Below, piece by piece: positions 51,355-64,000 of a stretch of DNA of 64,000 bases. The notes below the pieces were generated by a model. The model saw only the letters and a program-made list of their open reading frames with translations. It searched no databases and was not told the origin of the DNA. The stretch is from an uncultured Lachnospiraceae bacterium. Lineage in GTDB: Bacteria > Bacillota > Clostridia > Lachnospirales > Lachnospiraceae. The first letter of the stretch is position 1, and every line of letters begins with the position of its first letter. Both the position numbers and the translations under genes were made by a program. Where the stretch lies: the NCBI GenBank assembly GCA_947594855.1, contig CANQEL010000001.1, forward strand, positions 1 to 64,000, given 5' to 3'.

Positions 51355-52763
51355 AATACAAGTTCAAATGAAGCAAGGCTTACTGAACCCTGCCCTGTAT
51401 ATTTTATGTATATGGAATTGATTCCGTCGGGAATATTTATATCCGAGGAATATTTTTCCCATACGTTTGTATATTTTACAGGAAGTACGGCAAGTACCTC
51501 ACCGTCAATCTTTGTCATTATTTCAAAAGCTCCGCTGCCATATCCTCTTACTTTAAGGGTAATTGCCTTAACCCCTTTGCAGTCAAAATATTTAAATCCC
51601 GCAGTAGCGCCATCTTTCATATTGCATATATAACCTTTTTCTTCGTCTCCGTCACGGCCGTCCTGTGTTATCTTCGGAAACTGCGGTCCCAGCCATTCCC
51701 AGCCTGTGTATACGGATTCTTCATTACAGAACAGGTTACATGCAATATATGCGGGATATTCTCCCTCTCCACGAAGCGGACCTCCATTAGCGCCGCATGA
51801 CGTCATTTCCACCTGTGGTATTGTACCGTCTTTAAGTATCTGAATTTCTTCAATACAATCCTGTCTGCTGAAATTAGAACCGTTTGTATGCCTGTGATAA
51901 AATACATACCACTTATCCTTTATCTGAACTATACTTCCATGGTTATTACCGCCATAATAAGCAGGCATATCCGCCCTTTTATATGTATCAATATTCATAT
52001 CGTTATTGGCAATGATAGTTCCGCGGTATACAAAATCCTTTGTTGGCGACTTGCTTGTAGCATAGCATAGTTCATACATAAGTATCGAAGAATATATAAA
52101 ATAATATGTGTCTCCGACTTTCCTTATTGAAGAGGCTTCAAAAAATGCATGTTTTTTATACTCTGAATCCTCCGCATACGGTGCGCTCGCAAGTATAGTA
52201 ACCGGCTCTTCGATTATCGTAAGCATATCCCTGTCAAGTACAGTTACCCTGGTACCGCTTCTTGAAGTATCGTCTTTACTGCAGAAACCTCCATACAGAT
52301 ACGTAATTTCACCTTCCGTAAGAACTGCAGGATCAAACTGGGGTTCATCTCCCTCGCGTTCACCAAGATTTATACCGTCTTTATGATGCACATAACCATA
52401 AAATTCATATTTCCCTGCCGGCGTATCGCATACTGCCACCGATACTATCTGATATTTATCAAGGCAGTAATACAGATAATACCTTCCGTCAGGTCCTTTC
52501 GTTACGTCAGGCGCATACAGACACGCCTTTCCCTCACGGTTCAGCGGATCATCTGTTGCTTTATATATTACTCCCTCGTATCTCCAATCTGCCAGATTAT
52601 CTACCGGCGCTGAATAACATACATAATCATTCAGGCAATACATCTGTGAATTGAACCTGTCATGTGAACCGTATGAATACACTCTGTCTCCAAATACATA
52701 AGGTTCGCAGTCAGGCGTATATTCCCATGAAGGCAGATATGGATTAAATGCCTGTTTTTCCAT
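51351..52763 (-). CDS. GH43 glycosidase with C-terminal CBM6-like domain, cytosolic
   Basis: A 470-aa five-bladed beta-propeller enzyme. FNPYLPSWEYTPDCEPYVFGDRVYSYGSHD opens the propeller, CLYAPDVTKGPDGRYYLYY carries the pKa-modulating Asp, and HAFFEASSIRKVGDTYYFIYSS carries the acid Glu. A C-terminal ~125-aa beta-sandwich (FKYFDCKGVKAITLKVRGYG, YTNVWEKYSSDI) looks like CBM6. GH43 members release arabinose, xylose or galactose. No signal peptide, so it probably acts inside on imported oligosaccharides. AAGGAG precedes the ATG by 8 nt; it follows the GH39-like gene by 14 nt. Confidence 0.9.
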   Translation of the reverse strand: MEKQAFNPYLPSWEYTPDCEPYVFGDRVYSYGSHDRFNSQMYCLNDYVCYSAPVDNLADWRYEGVIYKATDDPLNREGKACLYAPDVTKGPDGRYYLYYCLDKYQIVSVAVCDTPAGKYEFYGYVHHKDGINLGEREGDEPQFDPAVLTEGEITYLYGGFCSKDDTSRSGTRVTVLDRDMLTIIEEPVTILASAPYAEDSEYKKHAFFEASSIRKVGDTYYFIYSSILMYELCYATSKSPTKDFVYRGTIIANNDMNIDTYKRADMPAYYGGNNHGSIVQIKDKWYVFYHRHTNGSNFSRQDCIEEIQILKDGTIPQVEMTSCGANGGPLRGEGEYPAYIACNLFCNEESVYTGWEWLGPQFPKITQDGRDGDEEKGYICNMKDGATAGFKYFDCKGVKAITLKVRGYGSGAFEIMTKIDGEVLAVLPVKYTNVWEKYSSDINIPDGINSIYIKYTGQGSVSLASFELVL

Positions 52764-52777
52764 AATTTGTCTCCTTA

Positions 52778-55700
52778 TTATTTAATCTGTTTTTTTAGCT
52801 TTTTACTCCATTTTCCGCATACTTTCTTTGTTCCGTCTTTTTTATATGCGCATATTCTTATATAATATTTCCCTTTTGCAAGTTTTATCGTATAAGACGA
52901 TTTTGCTGCTTTTTTAATCGTAATTTTCTTTTTAATCTTATTAAATTTCTTCTTTTTGGATATCTGAATAATATATCCGTCAGCCTTCTTCTGTTTTTTC
53001 CAGGTGAGTATAAGTTTCTTTCCTTTTACTTTTGCCTTTTTTATAGTCACCCTGCCCGGTTTTGATATCTTTTGTACACCTGCTGCATCTCCGGTAAGTT
53101 TGTCTACGCCCTTATCAGAGGTATCCGCCGGAGAATTAACTACAGGCGGCACATAATATTTATTGTATTCATTTGAAAGTTCCGAAAGGTCGATTAAAGG
53201 AAGTGTTCCATCTGTATCCGCATCTATGCTTCCATCATAACTTTCAGGCATTTCAGAACGTTCATTCCATATTTCGCTTATTCCGTAATCATTTACAGCG
53301 ACAACCGCAAAATAATATTTATATCCGTTAAGCAGATTACCGACTGTATATTCTGTATCTGTCACATCCTTTATAACATGCGTATATTCACCCGGTTTTC
53401 TTCCATAAAGAATACAATATTTATCTGCTCCTTCTGAAGGCGCAAACTTAAGAGTAACACTATTACTTTCGGGCATTTCAGCATACAGAAGCGGCGAACA
53501 CGGAGTGTTCTTTACAGTAAACGCCTGCACTCCGTCAGATGTTTCAGTACTGTATTTTCTGTCTTTCGTATATGCCGTAACAGTCCAGTAATATGTCCTG
53601 CCTGGAAGAAGAATATTGGGTTCAACAGTATATTTGTTATATATCATATACGGTCTTTCAATAACCGGATCTGACATATCAGGATTTTCCGACACTGTAA
53701 GGCTGTAGAAAAATGCATTAGCTGATGCTTCCCATATAAGTTCTGTCCTTGCGCTTATATCAGAAGCATTATTTTCAGGATATGTAAGCGCAAAACTTAC
53801 AGGTTCATTACCTTCCGCTTTCGTTGTAAAGCTGTGAAGCGGTCCGTTCATCGGCCTCTCACCGTTAGAATTCTCAGCATATACAATCCAGTAATACCTG
53901 GTGTTGTATTTAAGTTCATTATCAAACCTGTAATATCCCTGCGAATTATTGCCAAACTGTCCTGTTCCCCTTACTGTCTTTATTCCCCTTACATCCACAA
54001 CCGCATCAGAAAAATCAGCATTTTCCGACACAATCACATGATATGAATCAGCATTATACGCTGTCGACCATTTAAGCTCCGTATTAACATCTTCATTTAC
54101 TGCATTGACGGATGGCATATATGGTCCGAACTGTCCCGGCACATTTTCATTCTCCTTTACAAGGAATGAATACTCTGTGTCTGAAATAAATGTTGTCTTT
54201 CCATTTGAATTTTCTGCCGTAACAGTCCAGTAATACCTTACATCATTTTTAAGCGGAGTCTGTACTTTATACGATTGTCCGGTAATGCCTGATTCATTTA
54301 TTACCGGGTTAGACATATCTTTATTTTCAGACACGGTTACCGTATATGAATCGGCTCCCTGTGATTCTGTCCAGGTAAGTTCAAGCGTATTAACCGCCGC
54401 CTGTCCGTCGTCGGGAGTAAGCGGTACAAAGAATCCCGGATTAGCTTTCGAGTCTTTTATATCTATAAACCATGCTTCATCTGCACCGACATTATTAATC
54501 TCAAATCCAAGTGTGCCGTTTTCATATGAATATGAAGTTATATCTCCCTGATACGAAAGTCCTGCATTTTCACTGTCAGTAATCTTATAAGTATTAATTG
54601 TAAAATCAGAATCGGAAAGTTTAACATTATCAAGTCTTATATCCATAGAACCGCTGCAGTCATTCTTGGCAGCAATTATTTTTATATTATCCTTATCAAC
54701 ACTGACTGCACCGGTGAAATCTTCATCTGCATTTTCCGTAGTTACTTCCACATATTGCCCTGACATCTGCGCAAATGCATAATATACCCACCATGTTCCT
54801 CTTCTTGCAGAATTATTTTCTGCCTTAACATTGGTTGTAAGAAGATCGCTCATTCCATTCCAGTTGTTTCCCTCAAGGCATCCTTTAATATTATAATCAA
54901 CGCCTGTTCTGACAACATTTGACATACTTCTCGCCCAATCCGCCGGACTGACTGAACCTGCGTTATTTTCTTCCCATATAATATATTTGCCGTTTGCCTG
55001 CGGATACTGTTTCTGTAAATCAGCTATATTATCATGCCAGCCCTTAAGCTGACTATATGAAGCATATGTATTGCTTGTCCAGAACTCATGCCAGGAAGGT
55101 CCTTCAAGCGTCATCTGGTTTTCTGATACATATGGAATATAAAAATCAGGTATTCCGGAATATCCCACTGCGCCCGGTCCTACCGCAGGTATTGCATCAG
55201 GATAAACTTCCCTTAATGCCTCCCAGCATACTTTAAAAGTTTCTTCTGTTCCTGTCCAGTATTCATTAGTCAAATCCGCAAAATCAGGTTTTGCGCCATT
55301 ATCTTTCATATACTGGAGTACATCTTTTATATATTGTTTAAAATTCTTAAGCTGCTCCTCAGTCTTAAAGTTCTTATTCTCCGTTGAATCCGTAGGGCCT
55401 CCGCTTGCCGTTGCCCATGACGGATTATGCCCTAAAAGCATATAATATTTTAATCCTGCATTTTTTGCGCGGGTATATGCTTCAAGCTGCCTCATAAGGA
55501 TACTTCCCTCATACTGATAGTAGCTTCCGTCCATATCTCCTATCGCCTGAAAATTCTGCGCCGGAATGGTTTCCCTGTTTAGTACCGGTCCGAGAAGCGT
55601 CATTCTGCTGTCAGGAATGTCGTAATTCGGCGTAAGTATATATCCGAACATACTGTTATCCACTTTGCGTGTAATATTACCGCAGTCTGCGCTAAGAAGC

Positions 55701-56506
55701 GGATTTGCAACAACAGTTACATTTATTTTCGCCGAAAAATTATTATATTTTACCGTAACATTCGCTGTACCCGCTTTAAGCCCTGTAATCTTTCCGTCTG
55801 CCGCCGACACTATATCCGGAGCATCGGATATTATATTTAAATTATCTGCCTCCGATTCCCATACTCCGTTTGAATTTACAAGATATGCCACAATCTCCTG
55901 TGTGTAACCGATGCTTAAAGTATAACTGTCAGAACTGACAACAATTGCATCTGTAACAGGATTGTCTGAATATTTCCATACGGATATCTTATCAAGATTA
56001 ATACAGTCATCATTATTATCAGATGTTATATTCTTAACCGTTATTACATTATTTCCCGCATTAAGACGTGTTCTTATTATCTTCTCTTCCCATGTATTCC
56101 AGGATGCATCTGTTCCGTTAAAAACAAGTTCTGACGAACTTCCGTTTACCAAAAGTCCCATAGTCCTGTTTTTAGCCCAGCCTCCGACATCGCCCGCCGA
56201 ATATCTGAAATCAATATAATATTCAGCTTCTTCTGCCGCATCAACATTAAATGTAACTGCACCCGAACCGTTATTATCATATCCGCCTACAAATCCTGTA
56301 CCGGTATATCCCGTATGGTCCGAAGCTTTTCTCGTTCCTCCTGAAAGTACCGCATCCTCCGCCTGATATACCTTCGCCATAGGATGCGCCGTAACCGGTT
56401 CCCTGTCTGCAGCATATACGCTGTCAATTCCGGTTTTTACAAATACAGCTGCGGCAAATACCAGCACTACAACAACAGCGGCTAATACATTTCTTTTAAT
56501 CCTCAT
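52778..56506 (-). CDS. Secreted multidomain clan GH-A (GH39-like) enzyme
   Basis: A 1242-aa protein: signal peptide; CBM35/CBM6-like domain (about 40-185, YQAEDAVLSGG start); a Big-type Ig domain; a GH39-like barrel (about 275-620) with FADLTNEYWTG (acid/base Glu) and YIIWEENNAGS (nucleophile Glu); a beta domain; four Fn3-like repeats (SYTVTVSENKDMSNPVI pattern); and a very basic C-terminal Fn3-like module (ADGYIIQISKKKKFNKIKK). No LPXTG. Likely an exo- or endo-glycosidase on arabinogalactan or a related side chain; exact activity not deducible. The start was moved to ATG 56506, 9 nt after AGAGG. Confidence 0.8.
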   Translation of the reverse strand: MRIKRNVLAAVVVVLVFAAAVFVKTGIDSVYAADREPVTAHPMAKVYQAEDAVLSGGTRKASDHTGYTGTGFVGGYDNNGSGAVTFNVDAAEEAEYYIDFRYSAGDVGGWAKNRTMGLLVNGSSSELVFNGTDASWNTWEEKIIRTRLNAGNNVITVKNITSDNNDDCINLDKISVWKYSDNPVTDAIVVSSDSYTLSIGYTQEIVAYLVNSNGVWESEADNLNIISDAPDIVSAADGKITGLKAGTANVTVKYNNFSAKINVTVVANPLLSADCGNITRKVDNSMFGYILTPNYDIPDSRMTLLGPVLNRETIPAQNFQAIGDMDGSYYQYEGSILMRQLEAYTRAKNAGLKYYMLLGHNPSWATASGGPTDSTENKNFKTEEQLKNFKQYIKDVLQYMKDNGAKPDFADLTNEYWTGTEETFKVCWEALREVYPDAIPAVGPGAVGYSGIPDFYIPYVSENQMTLEGPSWHEFWTSNTYASYSQLKGWHDNIADLQKQYPQANGKYIIWEENNAGSVSPADWARSMSNVVRTGVDYNIKGCLEGNNWNGMSDLLTTNVKAENNSARRGTWWVYYAFAQMSGQYVEVTTENADEDFTGAVSVDKDNIKIIAAKNDCSGSMDIRLDNVKLSDSDFTINTYKITDSENAGLSYQGDITSYSYENGTLGFEINNVGADEAWFIDIKDSKANPGFFVPLTPDDGQAAVNTLELTWTESQGADSYTVTVSENKDMSNPVINESGITGQSYKVQTPLKNDVRYYWTVTAENSNGKTTFISDTEYSFLVKENENVPGQFGPYMPSVNAVNEDVNTELKWSTAYNADSYHVIVSENADFSDAVVDVRGIKTVRGTGQFGNNSQGYYRFDNELKYNTRYYWIVYAENSNGERPMNGPLHSFTTKAEGNEPVSFALTYPENNASDISARTELIWEASANAFFYSLTVSENPDMSDPVIERPYMIYNKYTVEPNILLPGRTYYWTVTAYTKDRKYSTETSDGVQAFTVKNTPCSPLLYAEMPESNSVTLKFAPSEGADKYCILYGRKPGEYTHVIKDVTDTEYTVGNLLNGYKYYFAVVAVNDYGISEIWNERSEMPESYDGSIDADTDGTLPLIDLSELSNEYNKYYVPPVVNSPADTSDKGVDKLTGDAAGVQKISKPGRVTIKKAKVKGKKLILTWKKQKKADGYIIQISKKKKFNKIKKKITIKKAAKSSYTIKLAKGKYYIRICAYKKDGTKKVCGKWSKKLKKQIK

Positions 56507-56520
56507 TGCAATCATCCTCT

Positions 56521-58080
56521 TTAAAATACATCTACTACAGGCTCGCCGTCATCATCAAACCATATTCCCCTTACAGCCGTACATCTCGGCGCGTCTTTAA
56601 GGGCAGTTTTGGCATGATATACAATATAGACATTACCGTTATCGTCGGTAAAGAATGAATTGTGTCCCGGTCCATATTCCCCTCTTACCGTATAAGACGT
56701 ATGAATAGGCGTTGGTTTCTTATACCAGCACATTGGATTTAACAGATTATCATTCTCATCTGCTATAAGAAGTCCTACCGCATATGAATCTCCTCCTGCG
56801 GAACCTCCGGAAAATGCCAGATAAACCTTACCGTTTCTTTTTAACGCAAATGGTCCTTCGTTATTAATTGTTCCTTCAGTATTCTCCCAGCCCCAGAGCG
56901 GTCTCGATAATAAAACAGGCTCGCTTGTAAGCACATATGGTTTATCACTGTCTACAGTAGCTATATATAACATTGAGCCTGTATCTTTATCTGAAAATAT
57001 ATGCTCCCTGTAAGACCAGGTAAGATAAGATATTCCGCCCGCCTCAAAGTATGTCATGTCAAGCGTAATTCCCTTATCCGCCAGATTAGTTCCGTCTGCC
57101 CTTTTTACCCTTACAGGCAGCTCCCAGTCTGCCGGATTACTTATACAGCCTCCACTTTTAAGCTTCATCATATGGCACTGCGGGTCAAAGTGATCCGGGC
57201 TCACTGCAAATAGTATGTATATGTCATCTCCTATTTTATGAAGCTCAGGAGCCCAGAAAGTCTGTATGAATTTATGCTCGTTATCCACGTCCAGTATAAG
57301 TACAGGCTCTGCCCCGTCAAAAAGCCCTTCTACGGTATCGCTTTCACGTATATATATTCCTATATCGTTAGTATTATCATTGGTAGCTATAAAATAATAT
57401 TTATTATCCCATTTGAATATCTGCGGGTCCGCCCATCCTGTAGCAAGCGTAAACTTGAATTTCATTGCATCAGATTTTATCATGCTCTTTTCAGGCGGCA
57501 TAAATTTCTTACGGAGCCTGTATGCAGTTTCATCAGATATGGCAACCGTATCATTGATTACCATATCTGTTTTGCCTTCATATACAGGTGAAGTCACATC
57601 CTGCAATGCACACAGGTCCGTAAAATAATTTTTAAATGTATTTTTTTCGCTATCCTGCCAGGTTATGTCGTAACGTTTAAGTTCTTCATTATAAACACAG
57701 CTTATTTTATCTATATATACAGATGTATTCAGATAAAGCATACGCATTTCGCCATAATCAACAAAATCCTCAGTAATCCAGAATGAAACAGAACCTGTTG
57801 TTTCTTCATCGTATCCTTTCTCATTGTTGCAAAGCGGAGCCATAACCGCATATCTGCCGCAGGCAGTCTTAAATACGCACGGATTTTTAAGCCCCTTACA
57901 GCTTATTGTGTTCTTTTCGGTAATCGAACCCTTTGCAAATAATATTCCATAGTTATTATTTAATGGAACATATTCTCCATTACCGTTACTTAAAGCTATA
58001 TGTACACTATTGGCCAAATCGATGCTGTACCCTTCCGAATCCGGCTTTCTTGTATATACCTTAAGCTGTGTTTCCGACAT
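56521..58080 (-). CDS. GH43 arabinofuranosidase/galactosidase-like enzyme, cytosolic
   Basis: A 519-aa protein without signal peptide. The first ~200 residues are a beta-rich domain (SIDLANSVHIALSNGNG...). The GH43 propeller follows with GWADPQIFKWDNKYYFIAT (base Asp), FIQTFWAPELHKIGDDIYILF and NEGPFALKRNGKVYLAFSGG (acid Glu), and GPGHNSFFTDDNGNVYIVYHA with the conserved His. This shape is seen in GH43 alpha-L-arabinofuranosidases. It lies 35 nt after the GH2 gene, with AGGAGG 8 nt before the ATG. Confidence 0.88.
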   Translation of the reverse strand: MSETQLKVYTRKPDSEGYSIDLANSVHIALSNGNGEYVPLNNNYGILFAKGSITEKNTISCKGLKNPCVFKTACGRYAVMAPLCNNEKGYDEETTGSVSFWITEDFVDYGEMRMLYLNTSVYIDKISCVYNEELKRYDITWQDSEKNTFKNYFTDLCALQDVTSPVYEGKTDMVINDTVAISDETAYRLRKKFMPPEKSMIKSDAMKFKFTLATGWADPQIFKWDNKYYFIATNDNTNDIGIYIRESDTVEGLFDGAEPVLILDVDNEHKFIQTFWAPELHKIGDDIYILFAVSPDHFDPQCHMMKLKSGGCISNPADWELPVRVKRADGTNLADKGITLDMTYFEAGGISYLTWSYREHIFSDKDTGSMLYIATVDSDKPYVLTSEPVLLSRPLWGWENTEGTINNEGPFALKRNGKVYLAFSGGSAGGDSYAVGLLIADENDNLLNPMCWYKKPTPIHTSYTVRGEYGPGHNSFFTDDNGNVYIVYHAKTALKDAPRCTAVRGIWFDDDGEPVVDVF

Positions 58081-58115
58081 AATTATATCCTCCTGATTAC
58101 TGGTTATTATTAAAA

Positions 58116-62072
<3,957 letters not shown>

Positions 62073-64000
62073 TTATTTTGCACATTTTATATTTGAATAC
62101 TTACTATTTATTGTTTTACCTCCCTGTTTTTTGAAAGCGCACACTTTATAGTAATATTTCTTATTCTTCTTAAGTTTCTTTTTATCTGTATATTTCACTG
62201 TCTTTTGTTTGTTAATTTTCTTTATAACCTTATAACCTTTTTTCTTCTTTACAGAACGCTTTATAATATATCCGTCTGCTCCCGTTACTTTACTCCATTT
62301 AAGTTTTACTTTATTGCCGGTACGCTTACAGCTCTTAAGTTTAGGAGCCTTTAATTCCTTAACGGCGTCTGATTTATTATCATTTCCCGGTCCGTTCTTA
62401 TTTATATCGGTTCCTCCGTTTCCCCCGTTGTTTGCCGGCGGCGTACCCGTTCCCGGTACATTCACGGTATAAGAAGCCGTCTTCTTGCTTCCGTCACCCG
62501 CTTTTGCGGTAATTACAGCGCTTCCTGCCGCTACAGCCGTAACTTCTCCTGTTGTCTCATTTACTTTTGCAACTGCACTATCGCTGCTTGAATAAAGCAC
62601 CCCTTTATAATCCGCATTATCAGGAAGAACTTTTGCTGTCTGCGTATATGTCTTTCCTGCTTCTACCGTAACCTCCGGTTTTTCAAACGAAAGCCCTGTT
62701 ACCGTTACCGGAATATTTCCTATCGGCATTATCGCATCCAGTACAAATGTGCCGGACTTTAACGTTACTTTTACTTTATGCGAAGAGTTGCCAAGTCCTG
62801 AAATAATATATGAAGAACAGTGGTTATTACTTGTATTTACAGAGGCTCCTTCTTCTACAACCGAACCATCAACCTCCACATCAATAACCGATGCGCTGTC
62901 ATTTTTTCCTATAAGCGAAAATCCGTCGCCTGACATTTCAAATTCAAATGCCGCGCCCGATGATGATGATTTGCTTGTGGAACGGTACCAGTCATTACTG
63001 CTTCCGTTTGCCGCTATATCCCAGTTTCCGCTGTACGTTACATTGTCAGATGCATTATCAATAATTGCGCTTCCATACGGAATAACATCAAGCAACGCAT
63101 CATCTTCAGTACTTTCCAGTTTCATAACCTTAAGATTATCAAAATATACTTCATCCCAGTCCGAAAACAGTCTTACTCTTCCGAAAAGTTCTGCATTACT
63201 GTCCTCATATTCATACACAGCCGTATCATTTACATATGCTGTTATTTTATTTCCTTTACCGGTAAGCGCAAGTCTGTATTCTCCGTTTCCGCCCACAGAA
63301 CCGTTTGCAAGCTGTGTATAACCTTTTTTCAGTGTCCAGTTACCCTGATTGGTTATCTGGAGATTGTATCCGCTTCCTGTATATGCCATTCCCGTCTGTT
63401 CCCTTATTACTATACCTGCATATCCGCTTCCCGGAACTGTTACGTCAACAGATGCAGTATAGTTCATCCATCTGTAATCGCCTACGACAGTGCTTGGCGT
63501 ATTTACCCGCCACTGGCTTATCTCTGATGTAAGTCCCTGTACAAGCCTTCCGTCTTCCACATAAAAGGCTCCCGAGTAATCAACCATATATCTCGGCTCA
63601 TTACCTCTTTCAGAAAGATATTTACTGTCATAGGAATCATACTTAAAATCATCTGCATATAACACATTATCCGATGAATCCTGCGCATCTCCCGCCGCAT
63701 TTGTATCAAGCACAGGATTATACGATTCTTCCGGAAGCCTTTCCGTATACTCTGTTTTTCCGTTACATTCAAGCGTAGTAACCGTCACAATAGAATACGG
63801 TTCTACATCCACATAATAATAACCGCCTTCTTTTTCCACCTTGCCTTTATACTGCATATAACTGTCCGTGCATGATTCCCATCTTTCAAGCGCCGCCTCA
63901 TCTTCTATATCCATATTCTTTACCGACAACGCATAACTCAAACTCTTAGGACTGTTATTAACGATTATAGTTGAAAAATCCTTTCCATCCGGTGAAGCAA
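62073..64000 (-). CDS. Secreted GH59/GH30-like enzyme, C-terminal part (runs off window)
   Basis: The frame stays open to the window end (ASPDGKDFSTIIVNNS before the track start), so the catalytic barrel and true start lie beyond 64000. Visible: the end of the enzyme beta-domain (VDVEPYSIVTVTTL), a jelly-roll lectin-like domain (YRWMNYTASVDVTVPGSGYAGIVIRE, DWDEVYFDNLKVMKL) as in galactocerebrosidase-type GH59 and some galactanases, a second carbohydrate-binding-like domain, a Big domain (SFEKPEVTVEAGKTYTQTAKVLP), a Gly/Asn linker, and a Lys-rich Fn3-like C-terminus. A galactan-directed role fits the GH2 and GH43 neighbours. Confidence 0.75.
   Translation of the reverse strand, partial: ASPDGKDFSTIIVNNSPKSLSYALSVKNMDIEDEAALERWESCTDSYMQYKGKVEKEGGYYYVDVEPYSIVTVTTLECNGKTEYTERLPEESYNPVLDTNAAGDAQDSSDNVLYADDFKYDSYDSKYLSERGNEPRYMVDYSGAFYVEDGRLVQGLTSEISQWRVNTPSTVVGDYRWMNYTASVDVTVPGSGYAGIVIREQTGMAYTGSGYNLQITNQGNWTLKKGYTQLANGSVGGNGEYRLALTGKGNKITAYVNDTAVYEYEDSNAELFGRVRLFSDWDEVYFDNLKVMKLESTEDDALLDVIPYGSAIIDNASDNVTYSGNWDIAANGSSNDWYRSTSKSSSSGAAFEFEMSGDGFSLIGKNDSASVIDVEVDGSVVEEGASVNTSNNHCSSYIISGLGNSSHKVKVTLKSGTFVLDAIMPIGNIPVTVTGLSFEKPEVTVEAGKTYTQTAKVLPDNADYKGVLYSSSDSAVAKVNETTGEVTAVAAGSAVITAKAGDGSKKTASYTVNVPGTGTPPANNGGNGGTDINKNGPGNDNKSDAVKELKAPKLKSCKRTGNKVKLKWSKVTGADGYIIKRSVKKKKGYKVIKKINKQKTVKYTDKKKLKKNKKYYYKVCAFKKQGGKTINSKYSNIKCAK

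Noticed and set aside
62749-63321. 190-aa plus-strand ORF
   Set aside because: Antisense shadow of the GH59/GH30-like gene; Ser/Pro-rich composition mirrors the opposite strand and there is no recognisable domain.

Overview
The window is AT-rich, densely coded bacterial DNA with Gram-positive ribosome binding sites, a perfect CIRCE operator, a MocR/PdxR-PdxST pair, DUF6273 proteins and secreted plant-polysaccharide hydrolases carrying lysine-rich Ig/Fn3-like modules. Together these point to a Clostridia gut or rumen bacterium, most likely a Lachnospiraceae (Butyrivibrio/Roseburia-like). That placement is inference; no rRNA or core marker gene is present.

Layout. (1) 1-4137: a CIRCE-controlled small heat-shock protein, then a minus-strand operon of a DUF5060/DUF4038-type glycosidase-like protein, a DUF308 membrane protein and an M20 amidohydrolase. 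(2) 4231-5886: two tandem ~375-bp units, each with a convergent small RNA and a 33-residue hydrophobic peptide (a par-like type I toxin-antitoxin candidate absent from the ORF track), a peptidase C26 gene and a remnant of a third unit. (3) 5910-30346: a minus-strand locus for a type VII (ESX/Ess-like) secretion apparatus joined to a Ser/Thr phosphorylation network. It holds an EssC-type FtsK/SpoIIIE ATPase, an EsaB/YukD ubiquitin-like protein, a WXG100 protein, an LXG-like protein with two small helical partners, a MinD-like ATPase and a zinc-ribbon DUF6382-like protein. It also has a TerY-P-type triad (vWA, PP2C, zinc-ribbon kinase) with a Sel1 protein and a 54-aa peptide resembling the kinase N-terminus. 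The downstream end has three zinc-ribbon membrane proteins, a kinase with five TM segments and LRRs, a double-FHA ABC ATPase, its permease and a second PP2C. A 1773-bp insertion sequence with 15-bp target duplications interrupts the locus at 13699-15471. (4) 30584-41055: a separate minus-strand operon of two secreted DUF6273-repeat proteins, a zinc-ribbon kinase and an XRE-like regulator. (5) 41343-47557: secreted glycan enzymes (GHL10, GH95, GH10). (6) 47599-50600: pdxR diverging from pdxST. (7) 50563-64000: a minus-strand operon of a GH59/GH30-like enzyme (cut by the window end), GH2, GH43, a GH39-like enzyme, GH43 and an SGNH hydrolase, which looks like an arabinogalactan-type degradation cluster.

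How it fits together. Two PP2C phosphatases, three kinases, FHA domains on both EssC and the ABC ATPase, and a TerY-like vWA protein in one locus suggest that secretion and transport are controlled by phosphothreonine signalling. The LRR receptor kinase and the secreted DUF6273 proteins are candidate outward-facing parts. The secreted hydrolases lack LPXTG signals but carry very basic Ig/Fn3-like modules that could hold them at the cell wall. No EsaA/YueB-like protein is visible in the window, so the apparatus is either divergent or completed elsewhere.

Several starts were moved from the ORF-track start to a downstream codon with a well-spaced Shine-Dalgarno; the relevant entries say so. All family assignments were made by eye from motifs, without database searches.
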